Shown here in pieces: positions 34,414-43,704 of a stretch of 64,000 nt of DNA (position 1 is the stretch's first letter; each line of letters starts with the position of its first letter). Origin of the DNA: Telluria beijingensis (GTDB taxonomy: Bacteria; Pseudomonadota; Gammaproteobacteria; Burkholderiales; Burkholderiaceae_D); contig NZ_CP132480.1 in the NCBI RefSeq assembly GCF_030770395.1, positions 4,578,870-4,642,869 of the forward strand, in the 5' to 3' direction. The notes under the pieces were generated by a model. The model saw nothing but the letters and a program-made list of their open reading frames with translations, did not search any database and was not told the DNA's origin. The position numbers and the translations under genes are program-made.

Positions 34414-35927
34414 TGGCCTGCCTGCTGGAGGGTTGGCAGGGGTGCGCCGGTGACCAGTTTACGCACATCGTCGGCGATCCTGGCGGCGGCGCTGTCAACG
34501 GTGTAGGCCATATGCCCACCGTCGTAGAAGCGCAGGGCGACGCGGTCGGCCGGCCATCCGGACTGGGTGCGCAGGTAATCGGCGGCGCCGATGGTCGTCT
34601 GCGTGTCATAGTAACCGTTCCCGATCAACACCCTGAAGTTCGGATTCAAGCCCATCAAGCGGGTAATGGCGTCGCCATATGGCCAGCTGTTGAAGGGCGA
34701 ACTGCCATCCCAGCCCCATCGTTCCAGGCCCTTGCCGACTGACATCGGCTGGTAGGGCTGGTCCCACGTCACGCCGAGGTGCTGCCTCATGTAAGACTTC
34801 CACAGCTGTTCGTAGGCGATGGCGATCCGGTCCGACGGGTCTGGCGTGGCCCCCTTGTCCGTGACCGGCGCCGTGTAGCGCGCGTCATTGCGGCCCAACA
34901 GCAGGCGTCGGTCCTTGAGCAGTTCGAGCCTGAACTCCTCCTTGGTAATCCGCAGGCCGTGGGCGATATAGTAGGAAGCAGGAATCCCGCTGATCTGCTC
35001 GAGACGCTGGGCCACGGCGCGCCGTTCGCCGTCCGGCAGATCCGTTCCCTGGAACAGGGCGCGCAAGTAGTCGGTCGCGCCATAACGCTGGGCCTCGCCG
35101 ATGAACTGGTCGAATGTCTTGCCCTTGCGGTCGACCTTCCCGTGGTACCAGGCAGCCGCGGCCAATGTCGGCAGCGAGACGGCATAGCTGATGATGTTGT
35201 TCGGCCGCTGTGAATACTCGACGATGTTGACGGCCTGGCCAAGCAGGAACACCCCGTCCACCAGGACCGGCTGCGGCATGGAGGCAAGCTGGTCGATGAC
35301 CTTTGGCGCACGCACCGTTCCATAGCTCTCGCCCATGATGTACACGGGCGAAGCCAGGCGGCCGTGGGTGGCGAGCCAGCGCTGGATGAATCCGGCCACC
35401 TGCTGCGCATCGGCCGTGACCGAGTGATACGCATTCTCGGGCGTGCCTGGCAGCCGCTGGCTGAAACCGGTATCGGCAGGATCGATGAAGACCAGGTCGA
35501 CGGCGTCCAGCGGCGACAGCGGATTGTCGATCAGGCGGTAGGCCTCCAGCCCTGCATCCAGGTCGCTCGGCGCGGCGACGCGCTGCGGGCCGAACACGCC
35601 CAGGTGCACCCAGATCGACGCCACGATGGGGCCGCCGTTGAACAGGAACATGACGGGCCGCCTGGCGGCGGCGCCATCGGCCTGACGCACATAGGCAAAG
35701 CTGACCACGCGCGCGCCGCCCTTGCCGTCGACGGCGGGCACGTCGATCGCCTCGACCGTGCTGGTGTAGGCCATCCGCACGCCATTGAACGTGCCGTGGT
35801 GCTGGACCGCCACCGGCGCCGGCAGGGGCGCTGCTGCCAGGGAAATCAATGGGGCGCATATGCCAAGGACTATGACGGTCTTGTGCATGCGAGCGAAGAA
35901 CTCGGGTAGTCGATTCATCTGTGTCAT
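34410..35927 (-). CDS. Exported S10 serine carboxypeptidase, copy 2
   Basis: A 505-residue S10 peptidase paralogous to the copy at 30.8 kb. It has an N-terminal hydrophobic export segment (TVIVLGICAPLISLAAAP); a shorter start at 35888 is possible. Motifs: MFLFNGGPIVASIWVHLGVF (oxyanion region with PIVAS where others have PGSAS), nucleophile IMGESYGT (~200), YYDTQTTIG with the Asp region, and DGGHMAYTV (~474) with the His. Both copies sit on either side of the amidohydrolase, probably by old duplication followed by divergence to different residue preferences. Confidence 0.88.
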   Translation of the reverse strand: MTQMNRLPEFFARMHKTVIVLGICAPLISLAAAPLPAPVAVQHHGTFNGVRMAYTSTVEAIDVPAVDGKGGARVVSFAYVRQADGAAARRPVMFLFNGGPIVASIWVHLGVFGPQRVAAPSDLDAGLEAYRLIDNPLSPLDAVDLVFIDPADTGFSQRLPGTPENAYHSVTADAQQVAGFIQRWLATHGRLASPVYIMGESYGTVRAPKVIDQLASMPQPVLVDGVFLLGQAVNIVEYSQRPNNIISYAVSLPTLAAAAWYHGKVDRKGKTFDQFIGEAQRYGATDYLRALFQGTDLPDGERRAVAQRLEQISGIPASYYIAHGLRITKEEFRLELLKDRRLLLGRNDARYTAPVTDKGATPDPSDRIAIAYEQLWKSYMRQHLGVTWDQPYQPMSVGKGLERWGWDGSSPFNSWPYGDAITRLMGLNPNFRVLIGNGYYDTQTTIGAADYLRTQSGWPADRVALRFYDGGHMAYTVDSAAARIADDVRKLVTGAPLPTLQQAGQ

Positions 35928-36021
35928 GTCGAAAAGGTGGTTCGTTGGTCGGCCCGGATGCGCGCCGGGTTGTTTCGGTTGACGCGGCGCCAGCCGCGTG
36001 CGGACGATGGCGCCGCTCCGC

Positions 36022-37779
36022 TTACTGTCGTGCGCTGCACGTCGCCGACGTCATGACCCACTGCGGGGTCGGGACGGTCTCGCCACGCGGCAGATAGGTG
36101 ATGTCCATCTCCTTGCCCCCTCGCGCGATACGAAGAGTCAGGGTGGCATGCTGGTCCGCCTGGATGCGATCCTGGGGAACCGGCTTGACGATGTCGTCGC
36201 CGTCGCGTATCCCGGCCTTGTCCGCGGCCGAGCCGGGCACCAGGCCACGAACGATGCGTCGCGGCCCGACCAGCACGTCCGGCGTAAAGCCGAGTTCATA
36301 GCGCCGCAGCGCCACTTCGGTGCTGCGAAAGCACGGCCCGAATGCCTCGGAGCGCAGCGCCAGCGGCTCGCCACGCATCATCGCCTCGAACTGGTGCCGG
36401 CCCTTGTCGCCGAGTTCCCCGACCACGGCGCTCACCCACGCATCCCGGGTCATGGGCTTGCCCTGGCGACGACGGTCGAGGAAGGCCAGCAACAGATCGT
36501 CGAGCGAGCGCTTGCCGCGCGATGCGCGCTGGATCTCGTCGTTCAGTTGGGCGAAGTACAGTGCGCCGCGGTCGTAGGGCAAGACGCGGATCCGCGTATC
36601 GGCCCAGAACCGCGCGGGGATGTCGGCGTTCGGTGTCGTGTTCAGCATATTGGTGTAATACCTGGCGGCGGTCGTGTTCAGGTCCGCCAGATACTCGGCG
36701 TGGCCGATCTGGCCCGCGCGTAGCGGCAGCAGGCGCTGGTAATACACCGCGACGCCTTCGGAGAACCAGCTGTCTTCCAGGGAGGCGGCGCCGTCGAGCG
36801 CACGCACGAAGGTGTGCACCATCTCGTGCGCCAGCGTCAGCTTGAAGTCGTCCACATCGGTATGCCGATCGAACGTGCCGACGAAGGAATTGGCGACTTC
36901 GACGCCGCCACCGGCATTGATCGGATTACTGCGAAGGAAAACGTTATAGGCGGCATTGGAGGTCTTGAAGAATGTCAGATAGCGGTCGTACAGCCGGTGG
37001 GTCCACTGCATCAACGCGCGCGCGTCGAATGGCGGCGCGCCCTGCCAGGCAGAGAAAAAACCGTCCGCCGCCGGCCGATCCGGCATGTGCCCGACCTGCC
37101 CGCCCATCACGAACACCGACTCCCATTCACGCGACGGTGCGGCCGACGGCGCCAGCTGGTTACCCACCCCCAGGGTCGACACACCCAGCGCAGTCGCGCC
37201 CAGGGCGCCGAGCTTCCAGTCCAGTTTCAGGCGGTAAGGACGATCGTCGTCCGGCAGCATGAAGAAGCTGCCCGACAGGCCTGAAAACACCGTCCCATCG
37301 CTACGCAGTTCGAATGGCGGCGCAGCACCCAGGGGATTGCTGGCGTTGGTGATGGGAACGCGGTAGCTCAGCTCGACCGGTCCTTGCACCGGCCGCGTGG
37401 CAACCCAGCGACGATACGGTTGTGGACCGGGAGGGTCATCCCGGACCGACAGGGTCAGCGGACCCTGGGCGTCGCGGACCTGCAGGCCTACCAGGCTGTC
37501 GGCCGACGTCTTCACATTGCTGATCACCAGGGGCATGCGTAGCAGGGGCGCTCCCGCCTGGATGGTGGCAGGCGGCATCCGCACCCCGACCGTCACTATC
37601 TCGACCGATTGCGTGTTCGTGACGGCATCGGCCGCCAGTTCGACGACGACGGTGCCTTCATGCTCCGGCGTCGCGGGTGAGCCGGACCGAGGATCGGCGT
37701 AGGCTGCGGGGCTGCCTACCAGCAGCGCAAACAGCATGCCGAGCAGTTGCTGGTTTCGCTTCGAAGATAAGGAAATCAT
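36022..37779 (-). CDS. Exported gluzincin peptidase with PDZ domain (M61-like)
   Basis: A 585-residue protein. ATG 37779 starts a signal peptide (MISLSSKRNQQLLGMLFALL, cut after AYA). The zinc site is LAHEMVHTFV (~315-319) with the downstream Glu in WFSEGVAVYY, the arrangement of M1/M61 gluzincins. The C-terminal ~490-575 is a PDZ domain (VRGLVPGSAADKAGIRDGDD). The N-terminal part is beta-rich as in M61 glycyl aminopeptidases. It lies between the TonB receptor and S10 copy 2 on the same strand. It probably trims peptides in the periplasm alongside the S10 enzymes. Confidence is high for metallopeptidase, moderate for M61. Confidence 0.8.
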   Translation of the reverse strand: MISLSSKRNQQLLGMLFALLVGSPAAYADPRSGSPATPEHEGTVVVELAADAVTNTQSVEIVTVGVRMPPATIQAGAPLLRMPLVISNVKTSADSLVGLQVRDAQGPLTLSVRDDPPGPQPYRRWVATRPVQGPVELSYRVPITNASNPLGAAPPFELRSDGTVFSGLSGSFFMLPDDDRPYRLKLDWKLGALGATALGVSTLGVGNQLAPSAAPSREWESVFVMGGQVGHMPDRPAADGFFSAWQGAPPFDARALMQWTHRLYDRYLTFFKTSNAAYNVFLRSNPINAGGGVEVANSFVGTFDRHTDVDDFKLTLAHEMVHTFVRALDGAASLEDSWFSEGVAVYYQRLLPLRAGQIGHAEYLADLNTTAARYYTNMLNTTPNADIPARFWADTRIRVLPYDRGALYFAQLNDEIQRASRGKRSLDDLLLAFLDRRRQGKPMTRDAWVSAVVGELGDKGRHQFEAMMRGEPLALRSEAFGPCFRSTEVALRRYELGFTPDVLVGPRRIVRGLVPGSAADKAGIRDGDDIVKPVPQDRIQADQHATLTLRIARGGKEMDITYLPRGETVPTPQWVMTSATCSARQ

Positions 37780-37872
37780 GGTCGTCCGTTCGTCCTGTTG
37801 CCGCGTCCGGGTCGATCGAAGGCGGTTGATGCTGGATCGAGAAGGGAGTGCCGTGACAGGCACTCCCGGCGT

Positions 37873-40161
37873 TCAGAACCAGTACGTCGCAGAAGCGCCG
37901 ACAGTCCGTGGTTGAATCACCAGCAGGCCATACGAGCTCACGCCGGTGGTCACGTTCTGCGGGGTCGCACTGAGATACCCCCGCGCATTCGTCAGGTTCT
38001 TCACGTACAGATTGAAGTTCCAGTTCGATGAACGGATTCCCGCATGCAGGTTCGCCGTGGTGTAGGAATCGAGATTGAAACGCCTGGCGGCAGCCGATGC
38101 CGTAAAGTTGGACAGGCGATCGCCGACGTAGCTCACCCCGCCGCCGATCTCGCCGGTCAGGGTCTCGGTCAAGGGGAAGGAATAATCGGCGGCCAGCGTG
38201 CCGGACCACGAGGGCGAGAACGGCAAGCGGTCGCCGGAATTGCCGTAGGTGCCGTTCGGTGTCGGGCTGGTCAACACGGCATGCGTGTAGCTGGTATTGG
38301 CCGTGAAGTTCAAGTTGCGGATCGGACGCCATTTCAGCGTCACTTCCGCGCCTTCGCTCTTGGCGCTGCTGGTGTTGATGGTATAGCTGGCCGACGACGC
38401 CGGCGAAATGGTCTTGAGTTGGATGCCGCTCCAGTCGATATGGAACAACGAAGCGTCGAGCGCCACGGTGCGATTGGCGAAGTCCCCTTTCACACCCCAT
38501 TCATAACTTTTCAGCGAGTCCGATCCATACTGGCTCGGGAAGCGGCCGGCATCGAGCGGCAGGAGCGTATTGACGCCGCCCGCGCGATAACCGGTGGCCG
38601 CGCGCAGATAGGTCATCAGGTTCGGGTTCAAGCGCCAGCGTGGGCTGAGGCTGTACGTCCATTTGTTGTTGCGCGCCCCGCTCTCGGTGCTCGAACTGCC
38701 GCCGGCGAGCGGTCCAGAAACGTTGCTGCTGAACTCCTGGCGCACTTTGCTGTAGCGACCGCCGACCTGGACGTCGAACTGGGGCGTGAACGCATAGGTG
38801 ACGGTGCCGAACAATGCCGATTCCTTGTATTGGGAAGGCGTATCGGCATCGTACAAGTTGCCAGAAGGCAGTCCGACACCCGACACCGGATCCACCGCGC
38901 GCAGCCCCTGGAAGCCCGAGGCATGTTCGTTGGTGAAGAACGCCCCTGCCAGCCAGCTCAACTGCCTGCCATCGTCAGGCGACGACAGGCGCAACTCCTG
39001 TGCGAACTTGCCGACGCCGGCATTATTGAGGATGGCGACACCGGCGTTGGCCACGCCAAGAATACTTCTGGCAGCCCCGCCGAAGGTGCCCGACACATCC
39101 TGCGGACCGATCAGCTCGTATTTATTGTAGCTCGTGATCGAATTGAAGTCCGCCCACCCCAGGTCACCCTCGAGCTCCAGCGTGTACAGGCGCGTACTGG
39201 TATCCGAACCGTCGGTCCCGGGAAGCCGCTTGTGCTGGTACTGCCCGAACACTGGCGTATAGCTGTTGGGGAGCATATCCACGCGTGCCGAACTGCCGGT
39301 CGAATGGCTCTGATCCATGGCCGACGCACGCACGGTGAACTGCTCGGAAAGCTTCCACAATGCCGAAACGCGCACGCCATCGGCATCGCCCTCGTTGACC
39401 TCCTTCCTTTGCTGTCCTGGGTCATTGATGAATCCCGGATCCCTGCGTTTGAAGGCGCTGATGCGCAAGGCAAGCTTATCCTTGATCACCGGCAGATTGA
39501 CGGCCGCGCGCGTCACATAGCCGTTGCCGCCGTGATCGGTGCTCGACACGCCGGCCTGCACGCGCCCGCTGACTTCCTGCAGATCCGGCTGGACCATCAC
39601 GTACTTGATCAGGCCGCCCATGCTGCTGGCGCCGTACAGCGTGCCTTGCGGCCCGCGCAGCACCTCGATATGGTCGATGTCGAAAGGGTCGAGATCGGAA
39701 ATCGAATAATCCATGGTGGACGACCCGTACGGCACATCATCGATGCTCACCCCCACGGTAGGATTGAGGCCCTCGCCTGCGGAGACGCCGCGCACCACCA
39801 GCGTAGTGCGACCGGAGCCGCGATCGTTCACGCTCAAGCTGGGCACGGTCGCGAAGAAATCGTTGATGCTCGCCTGTCCGGTCTTGAGCATGCTGCCAGA
39901 CTCGAGCACGGACATCGACATGGGCACGTTTTGCTGGGAATCGGATCTTTTCTGGGCAGTCACGGTGACGGTGCGGATGCCTTCGCCCTGGCCCTCTGCT
40001 ACCGCATTGGTGGTGCCCGGACTGCTCTCCAGCGGTGCTGTCTGTGCCTGCGCCGACGAGCCAAAGGTAAGCAAGGTACTTGCTGCCGCGCCAAACAGGG
40101 CAGCGCGAACTGCCCCGGCAAGCTTGGTGGAACGCATTGAATGACCGTGTACGTGCTTCAT
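37873..40161 (-). CDS. TonB-dependent outer-membrane receptor
   Basis: A 762-residue receptor. ATG 40161 is chosen because GGAG lies 6 nt upstream and it begins the signal peptide (MKHVHGHSMRSTKLAGAVRA, cut after AQA). A TonB-box-like stretch RTVTVTAQK is followed by the plug (INDFFATVPSLSV, TTLVVRGVSAGEGLNP, DIDHIEVLRGPQGTLYGASS). The rest is a beta-barrel ending in aromatic ASATYWF, typical of outer-membrane proteins. It imports large or scarce ligands across the outer membrane. Its neighbours are peptidases and an amidohydrolase, so a peptide ligand is more likely than iron, but this is inference. Confidence 0.92.
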   Translation of the reverse strand: MKHVHGHSMRSTKLAGAVRAALFGAAASTLLTFGSSAQAQTAPLESSPGTTNAVAEGQGEGIRTVTVTAQKRSDSQQNVPMSMSVLESGSMLKTGQASINDFFATVPSLSVNDRGSGRTTLVVRGVSAGEGLNPTVGVSIDDVPYGSSTMDYSISDLDPFDIDHIEVLRGPQGTLYGASSMGGLIKYVMVQPDLQEVSGRVQAGVSSTDHGGNGYVTRAAVNLPVIKDKLALRISAFKRRDPGFINDPGQQRKEVNEGDADGVRVSALWKLSEQFTVRASAMDQSHSTGSSARVDMLPNSYTPVFGQYQHKRLPGTDGSDTSTRLYTLELEGDLGWADFNSITSYNKYELIGPQDVSGTFGGAARSILGVANAGVAILNNAGVGKFAQELRLSSPDDGRQLSWLAGAFFTNEHASGFQGLRAVDPVSGVGLPSGNLYDADTPSQYKESALFGTVTYAFTPQFDVQVGGRYSKVRQEFSSNVSGPLAGGSSSTESGARNNKWTYSLSPRWRLNPNLMTYLRAATGYRAGGVNTLLPLDAGRFPSQYGSDSLKSYEWGVKGDFANRTVALDASLFHIDWSGIQLKTISPASSASYTINTSSAKSEGAEVTLKWRPIRNLNFTANTSYTHAVLTSPTPNGTYGNSGDRLPFSPSWSGTLAADYSFPLTETLTGEIGGGVSYVGDRLSNFTASAAARRFNLDSYTTANLHAGIRSSNWNFNLYVKNLTNARGYLSATPQNVTTGVSSYGLLVIQPRTVGASATYWF

Positions 40162-40396
40162 TGACTCTCCATTCCCTCGAAGTTGATTTGGTAGGACTAC
40201 GACTCGGATGAATCCCATCTGCCAGCGGCCACACTCCAGCATCGAGCCACGGCCGCATATTTCTCTTGCTCGTACTGACGTCGGCGTCGAATCCAGTCTT
40301 GCCTTCATGAAGACCGGCCCACGCAGCCAGAAAATCGCGATCGTCGATGGCGCCGCGAGCGATTCGCAAAATTCAACGAACAGTTAGTAAGTCCAC

Positions 40397-40426
40397 ATTA
40401 TGTTGATTTATGACATTTGTCAACAA
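40397..40426 (-). promoter_or_regulatory. Promoter and inverted repeat for TonB receptor
   Basis: On the minus strand TTGACA (40418-40423) or TTGTTG (40421-40426) lies 15 or 18 bases before CATAAT (40397-40402). An inverted repeat TGTTGA/TCAACA (40401-40406 and 40420-40425) is embedded, possibly an operator. Confidence 0.5.
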
Positions 40427-40533
40427 ACTATGGAAGGTTCGATGGGCGCGTGCGGGCTAATGTTGCAAAGCTGTGACGGCGCAGCTGATTTACCGGGCGG
40501 CGCACTGCAGGATAAATAGCGCGTGCCGTCCCG

Positions 40534-40556
40534 GCGCGCTGCGACAGGCAGCGCGC
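40534..40556 (-). terminator. Hairpin after class V PLP enzyme
   Basis: GCGCGCTGC/GCAGCGCGC, a 9-bp perfect stem with a 5-nt loop, ~70 nt after the PLP-enzyme stop. There is no T-run, so at best it is a weak or Rho-assisted terminator. Confidence 0.35.
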
Positions 40557-40623
40557 TGACGGACAATCGCTATCTACCCGCGCGCCTGCGGCCGGCGACG
40601 TGGCGCCGCAAGCCTGGTGCAGA

Positions 40624-41796
40624 CTAACGCCTGACGAATCTGGCGAGCAGGTCCACCAGGAATTCGATGTCGTCCATCGAGTTGAACATGGAAGGCGAAA
40701 CACGAAATCGATGCTGATAGAGCTGGATCTGGATGCCGGCAGCGTCGAGTAGCGGCTTGAGCGCCATGGCGTTCTCGAGCGCGAAGCTGACGATCGGTCC
40801 GTTGCTCGCGTATGGCGTCAGCGCCTGGAATCCCAGGGAAGCAAGCGCATCCTGGAGTCGCACCACCATCGTCCGCCGGTATGCCTGCAACGTCGCGACG
40901 CCAGTCTCGAGCAAATAGCCCAGGGAGACTTTCAGCGCGGCGACCGCAGCACTCCCCGAGGTGCCGACTTCGAACAAGGCGGAAGCATCAGCGCCGGCGA
41001 CGAAACTGACCGGATGGTCGTGGGGCGACTCATGCGGAAGGAAGTGGGTGTCGAAGCTGAGCAACTGGCGGTAGCCGCGCTGGGGCCTGCGCAATGCGCC
41101 GATGTGATCGCTGCGGACGTAGAGAAATCCTACGCCGAAGTCGCCCATGAGCCACTTGTAGGTGGAACAGGCACAGAAATCCACGCCCGACGCGCGTACA
41201 TCGATCGGCACGGCGCCGGCCGCCTGGATGATGTCGGCGTAGACTGGCACGCCGCGCGCATGTGCCGCGGCGCAGACCGCCGCCAGGTCGTGCTCAAAAC
41301 CATTCAGGGCCGACACCTGCGACAGGGCCACCAGTTTGGTGTTCGGACGAATTGCCTGGTCGATCCGCTCCGGACTGATTTCATTGTCCTGCAATGGAAG
41401 GACGGTCACTTCGACCCCCTCTTGCTGCAATGACTGGTAGAGGTAGAGCGAACCCTGGAAATGCGCCGCATCCGTCACGATATGCGCCCCTTTTTCAGGA
41501 AGGCCCAGTCCGGCAAGGACAAGATTTTCGCCAATCATCGTACTGCCGACCCAGGCCAGTTCGCCTGCCTCGCAATTGATGAGGCGGGCAAACAGCGCCT
41601 TGGCATCGTTGCGTTCATCGGCGATGGCGTCACCGACCGCCGTGCCGCTGCGCAGGCGTTCGGCCAGATAGCGCTTGACGGCATCTGCCGACGCAGTGCT
41701 CATCGGATGGATCGCGGCGGAGTTCAGGTAGACGCCGTCGATCTGGAATCGCTCACGGTGCGGCAAATCATGCATCAATTGACCTTGCTGGGACAT
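40624..41796 (-). CDS. Class V PLP-dependent aminotransferase-fold enzyme
   Basis: A 390-residue cytoplasmic enzyme of the NifS/kynureninase/isopenicillin-epimerase fold. PLP-contact residues are visible: VYADIIQAAGAVPIDV (Asp that pairs with the pyridine N, ~190) and the Schiff-base Lys in CSTYKWLMGDFGVGF (~221). The N-terminus has YLNSAAIHPMS where these enzymes bind the substrate carboxylate. Possible reactions are elimination, epimerisation or transamination. A divergent RidA gene (enamine/imine deaminase) beside it favours an elimination that releases an enamine. It is likely a final step of the peptide/amino-acid pathway encoded downstream. Confidence 0.85.
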   Translation of the reverse strand: MSQQGQLMHDLPHRERFQIDGVYLNSAAIHPMSTASADAVKRYLAERLRSGTAVGDAIADERNDAKALFARLINCEAGELAWVGSTMIGENLVLAGLGLPEKGAHIVTDAAHFQGSLYLYQSLQQEGVEVTVLPLQDNEISPERIDQAIRPNTKLVALSQVSALNGFEHDLAAVCAAAHARGVPVYADIIQAAGAVPIDVRASGVDFCACSTYKWLMGDFGVGFLYVRSDHIGALRRPQRGYRQLLSFDTHFLPHESPHDHPVSFVAGADASALFEVGTSGSAAVAALKVSLGYLLETGVATLQAYRRTMVVRLQDALASLGFQALTPYASNGPIVSFALENAMALKPLLDAAGIQIQLYQHRFRVSPSMFNSMDDIEFLVDLLARFVRR

Positions 41797-41894
41797 GTGG
41801 TCTCACTAGGGATGGGATCGATCCGCACTGCCCGCCCGGTCATGATGGTCGACCGTCAGGCACGGTCGGCGAGACCGAAACGGACTGTCCGGGT

Positions 41895-41923
41895 AATATA
41901 CATCGCTCGTCTACAAAATGCCA
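41895..41923 (-). promoter_or_regulatory. Promoter candidate for class V PLP enzyme
   Basis: On the minus strand TGGCAT (41918-41923), 17-base spacer, TATATT (41895-41900), ~100 nt before the ATG at 41796. Good -10, weak -35. Confidence 0.4.
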
Positions 41924-41993
41924 GAGTTTAAACACTACGTTGAAATCACGCCACGAGCCGCCCTCTGCGCAGCCGCATTTATCGATTTCAAAT

Positions 41994-42012
41994 TCTAAAC
42001 AAATCGTTTAGA
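41994..42012. promoter_or_regulatory. Inverted repeat in divergent RidA/PLP-enzyme region
   Basis: TCTAAAC-AAATC-GTTTAGA is a perfect 7+7 inverted repeat, 50 nt upstream of the RidA ATG and 200 nt upstream of the PLP-enzyme ATG. The size fits a dimeric repressor site that could control both directions. Confidence 0.55.
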
Positions 42013-42062
42013 GTTGGAACACATTGTGCAAATCATCTTACATTGAAATGGAGACAGATCGG

Positions 42063-42557
42063 ATGACGTCAGCCGAACAGAGGATCAAAGAATTGGGCCT
42101 GGCGCTGCCCACCGCACTGGCGGCAGCCGCGAACTATGCACCGTTCGTCCGGACCGGCCGACTCGTCTATGTGTCGGGACAAGGACCTATCCGCGATGGC
42201 AAGGTCCTGGTGACAGGAACAGTCGGCGCCGACGTGAGCGAAGACGAGGCTTACGAGGGCGCCCGTCTTGCCGTCATCAATTCGCTTGGCGTCCTGCGCG
42301 ATTGCCTCGGCACGCTCGATGCGGTCAGCCGCATCATCAAGCTGACAGTCTGGGTCAAGAGCGCCCCGGGATTCCAGCGCCAGCATCTGGTTGCCAACGG
42401 CGCTTCCGACCTCCTGGTCGAGATCTTTGGAGACCGGGCAATGCATGCGCGCAGCGCAGTATCCACGAACGAGCTGCCGCTCGGTATCGCGGTCGAACTG
42501 GAGATGATTGCCGAGACCTTCGATGAGATGCCGCCGCTTGCGTACCCCTCGCAGTAG
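42063..42557 (+). CDS. RidA/YjgF-family enamine-imine deaminase
   Basis: A 164-residue protein; ATG 42063 has GGAG 9 nt upstream and gives the family's usual N-terminus (TSAEQRIKELGLALP); an upstream in-frame ATG at 42048 is possible. Family landmarks: YAPFVRTGRLVYVSGQGPI, GVLRDCLGTLDAVSRIIKLT, and HARSAVSTNELPLGIAVELE with the carboxylate-binding Arg. RidA proteins hydrolyse reactive enamine/imine products of PLP enzymes to ketones and ammonia. This longer subgroup (YjgF/YER057c/UK114-like 1) is often beside catabolic genes. It is divergent from the class V PLP enzyme, consistent with clearing its product. Confidence 0.9.
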   Translation: MTSAEQRIKELGLALPTALAAAANYAPFVRTGRLVYVSGQGPIRDGKVLVTGTVGADVSEDEAYEGARLAVINSLGVLRDCLGTLDAVSRIIKLTVWVKSAPGFQRQHLVANGASDLLVEIFGDRAMHARSAVSTNELPLGIAVELEMIAETFDEMPPLAYPSQ

Positions 42558-42678
42558 CAACGCGTTTTTTGAGCTCCGCCGCTGCTGAATCGGGATGGGG
42601 TTGGCCCGCGCTTTATCGCCGGCCGCGCGACACGCCCCGATGCACCCTTCCCAGAAGCTCGATCAGACCAGGATTGCG

Positions 42679-43392
42679 TCACCGGCGGCGTGTGCGCTTC
42701 AGTTCATTGAGCGGCGAGCATTGCAAGCCGATATCGACGTGGTAGTGTTCGTCGTGCCTGATCCAGACTTTTTTCCACACCCAGCGAAGGTGGTGCAGGG
42801 TGCGTCCGCGCTCGGTGGCCAGAACCCTGCGCGCCAGGGGCGGATCCAGGATCACGCGCGCGATTTCCAATCCGTGCCGACGTGCTGCTTCGCGGAGGTG
42901 GTGCAGATGCTCGGCGATGGCTATCGCGTCGATGTCGAGATCGCCCAGTCTCCCCTGCGCGTCGAGCTCGACGTCATAGCCGAATTTGTTCAGCGGAGTC
43001 CTTGGCAGCATTACGCTGCGTCCGTCCGCGCCGCGGAGCGGCACCATGAAGTCGATCGATCCGCCATTCTGATGCGTCCTGTGCGGTGGGAATGGGCCGC
43101 CCTCCTGTAGACCGGTTTCACCATAGACGAAGCGTACCCCGGGAGCAGCTTGCACAAGCGCGGCATAGGTCTCGAGCATGATCGCGCCAACTGTCGGGTG
43201 CACGAAGGTGCGTCCCAGCGATACCCCTAGTGCCGTGTAGGCTTCAAAATTGGGGCCTGCTACTGGCAACGCCGTAGCCCCGACTACGGCGCCATGTGCC
43301 GGCGTGCCGTAGCAGCCAGCCATTGGCGGCGCGGTAGCCGCAGCGGTCGGAGTGGCGGCAAGCGCGACGAGAAGTGGTAAGGTTACAAGCAT
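42679..43392 (-). CDS. MepA-like penicillin-insensitive murein endopeptidase
   Basis: A 237-residue exported LAS metallopeptidase. An N-terminal hydrophobic stretch (MLVTLPLLVALAATPTAAAT) is the signal peptide. The zinc ligands sit in HRTHQNGGSIDFMVPL (~105-116, His and Asp) and EHYHVDIG (~217, HxH), the MepA arrangement. MepA cuts D-Ala-meso-DAP cross-links of peptidoglycan in the periplasm. It is shorter than E. coli MepA (274) and lacks part of the C-terminal region. It is a stand-alone gene, convergent with the RidA gene. It could act in wall remodelling. Confidence 0.8.
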   Translation of the reverse strand: MLVTLPLLVALAATPTAAATAPPMAGCYGTPAHGAVVGATALPVAGPNFEAYTALGVSLGRTFVHPTVGAIMLETYAALVQAAPGVRFVYGETGLQEGGPFPPHRTHQNGGSIDFMVPLRGADGRSVMLPRTPLNKFGYDVELDAQGRLGDLDIDAIAIAEHLHHLREAARRHGLEIARVILDPPLARRVLATERGRTLHHLRWVWKKVWIRHDEHYHVDIGLQCSPLNELKRTRRR

Positions 43393-43704
43393 CTGGTGTC
43401 CAGGCTGGGGGGAAAACGGCAGTGGCGCGCCAGCGTGCTGTCAGGATCCCTTCGTTCTTATCGCTCACTTTCCTGGCAAGCATGCATGGCCAGCCATAGG
43501 GTACCTGCTCCGCCCTGTTTTCGCATTGCGCGAACACATGCAACGCTGGCTATCGGGGCATTGAATTGGTGACCATCCGCCAGCATAAGGCCGAATGGAG
43601 GCTGGCATACCAAACTGATCAATCAGTCCCTGTTAATCAACAGCGCAACTGGCTGCCACGGTCAGCGCGATGAATCATTCCCCTGCGCGATACGCCCTCC
43701 ACCT
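43393..43704. other. Intergenic region at edge of second defence island
   Basis: 312 bases between the MepA-like start and the NadR-like stop. There is no gene, no clear terminator and no recognised repeat apart from a CTGAT/ATCAG pair near 43615. It marks the left limit of the MoxR/vWA operon. Confidence 0.5.

Larger units (their letters stand above)
40162..40623. other. Intergenic region with TonB-receptor promoter
   Basis: 462 bases with no gene. From the right: a GC-rich hairpin just after the PLP-enzyme stop (40534-40556), an AT-rich promoter zone around 40397-40426, then a leader of ~230 nt before the receptor. Open frames in the leader lack ribosome sites. Confidence 0.6.
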
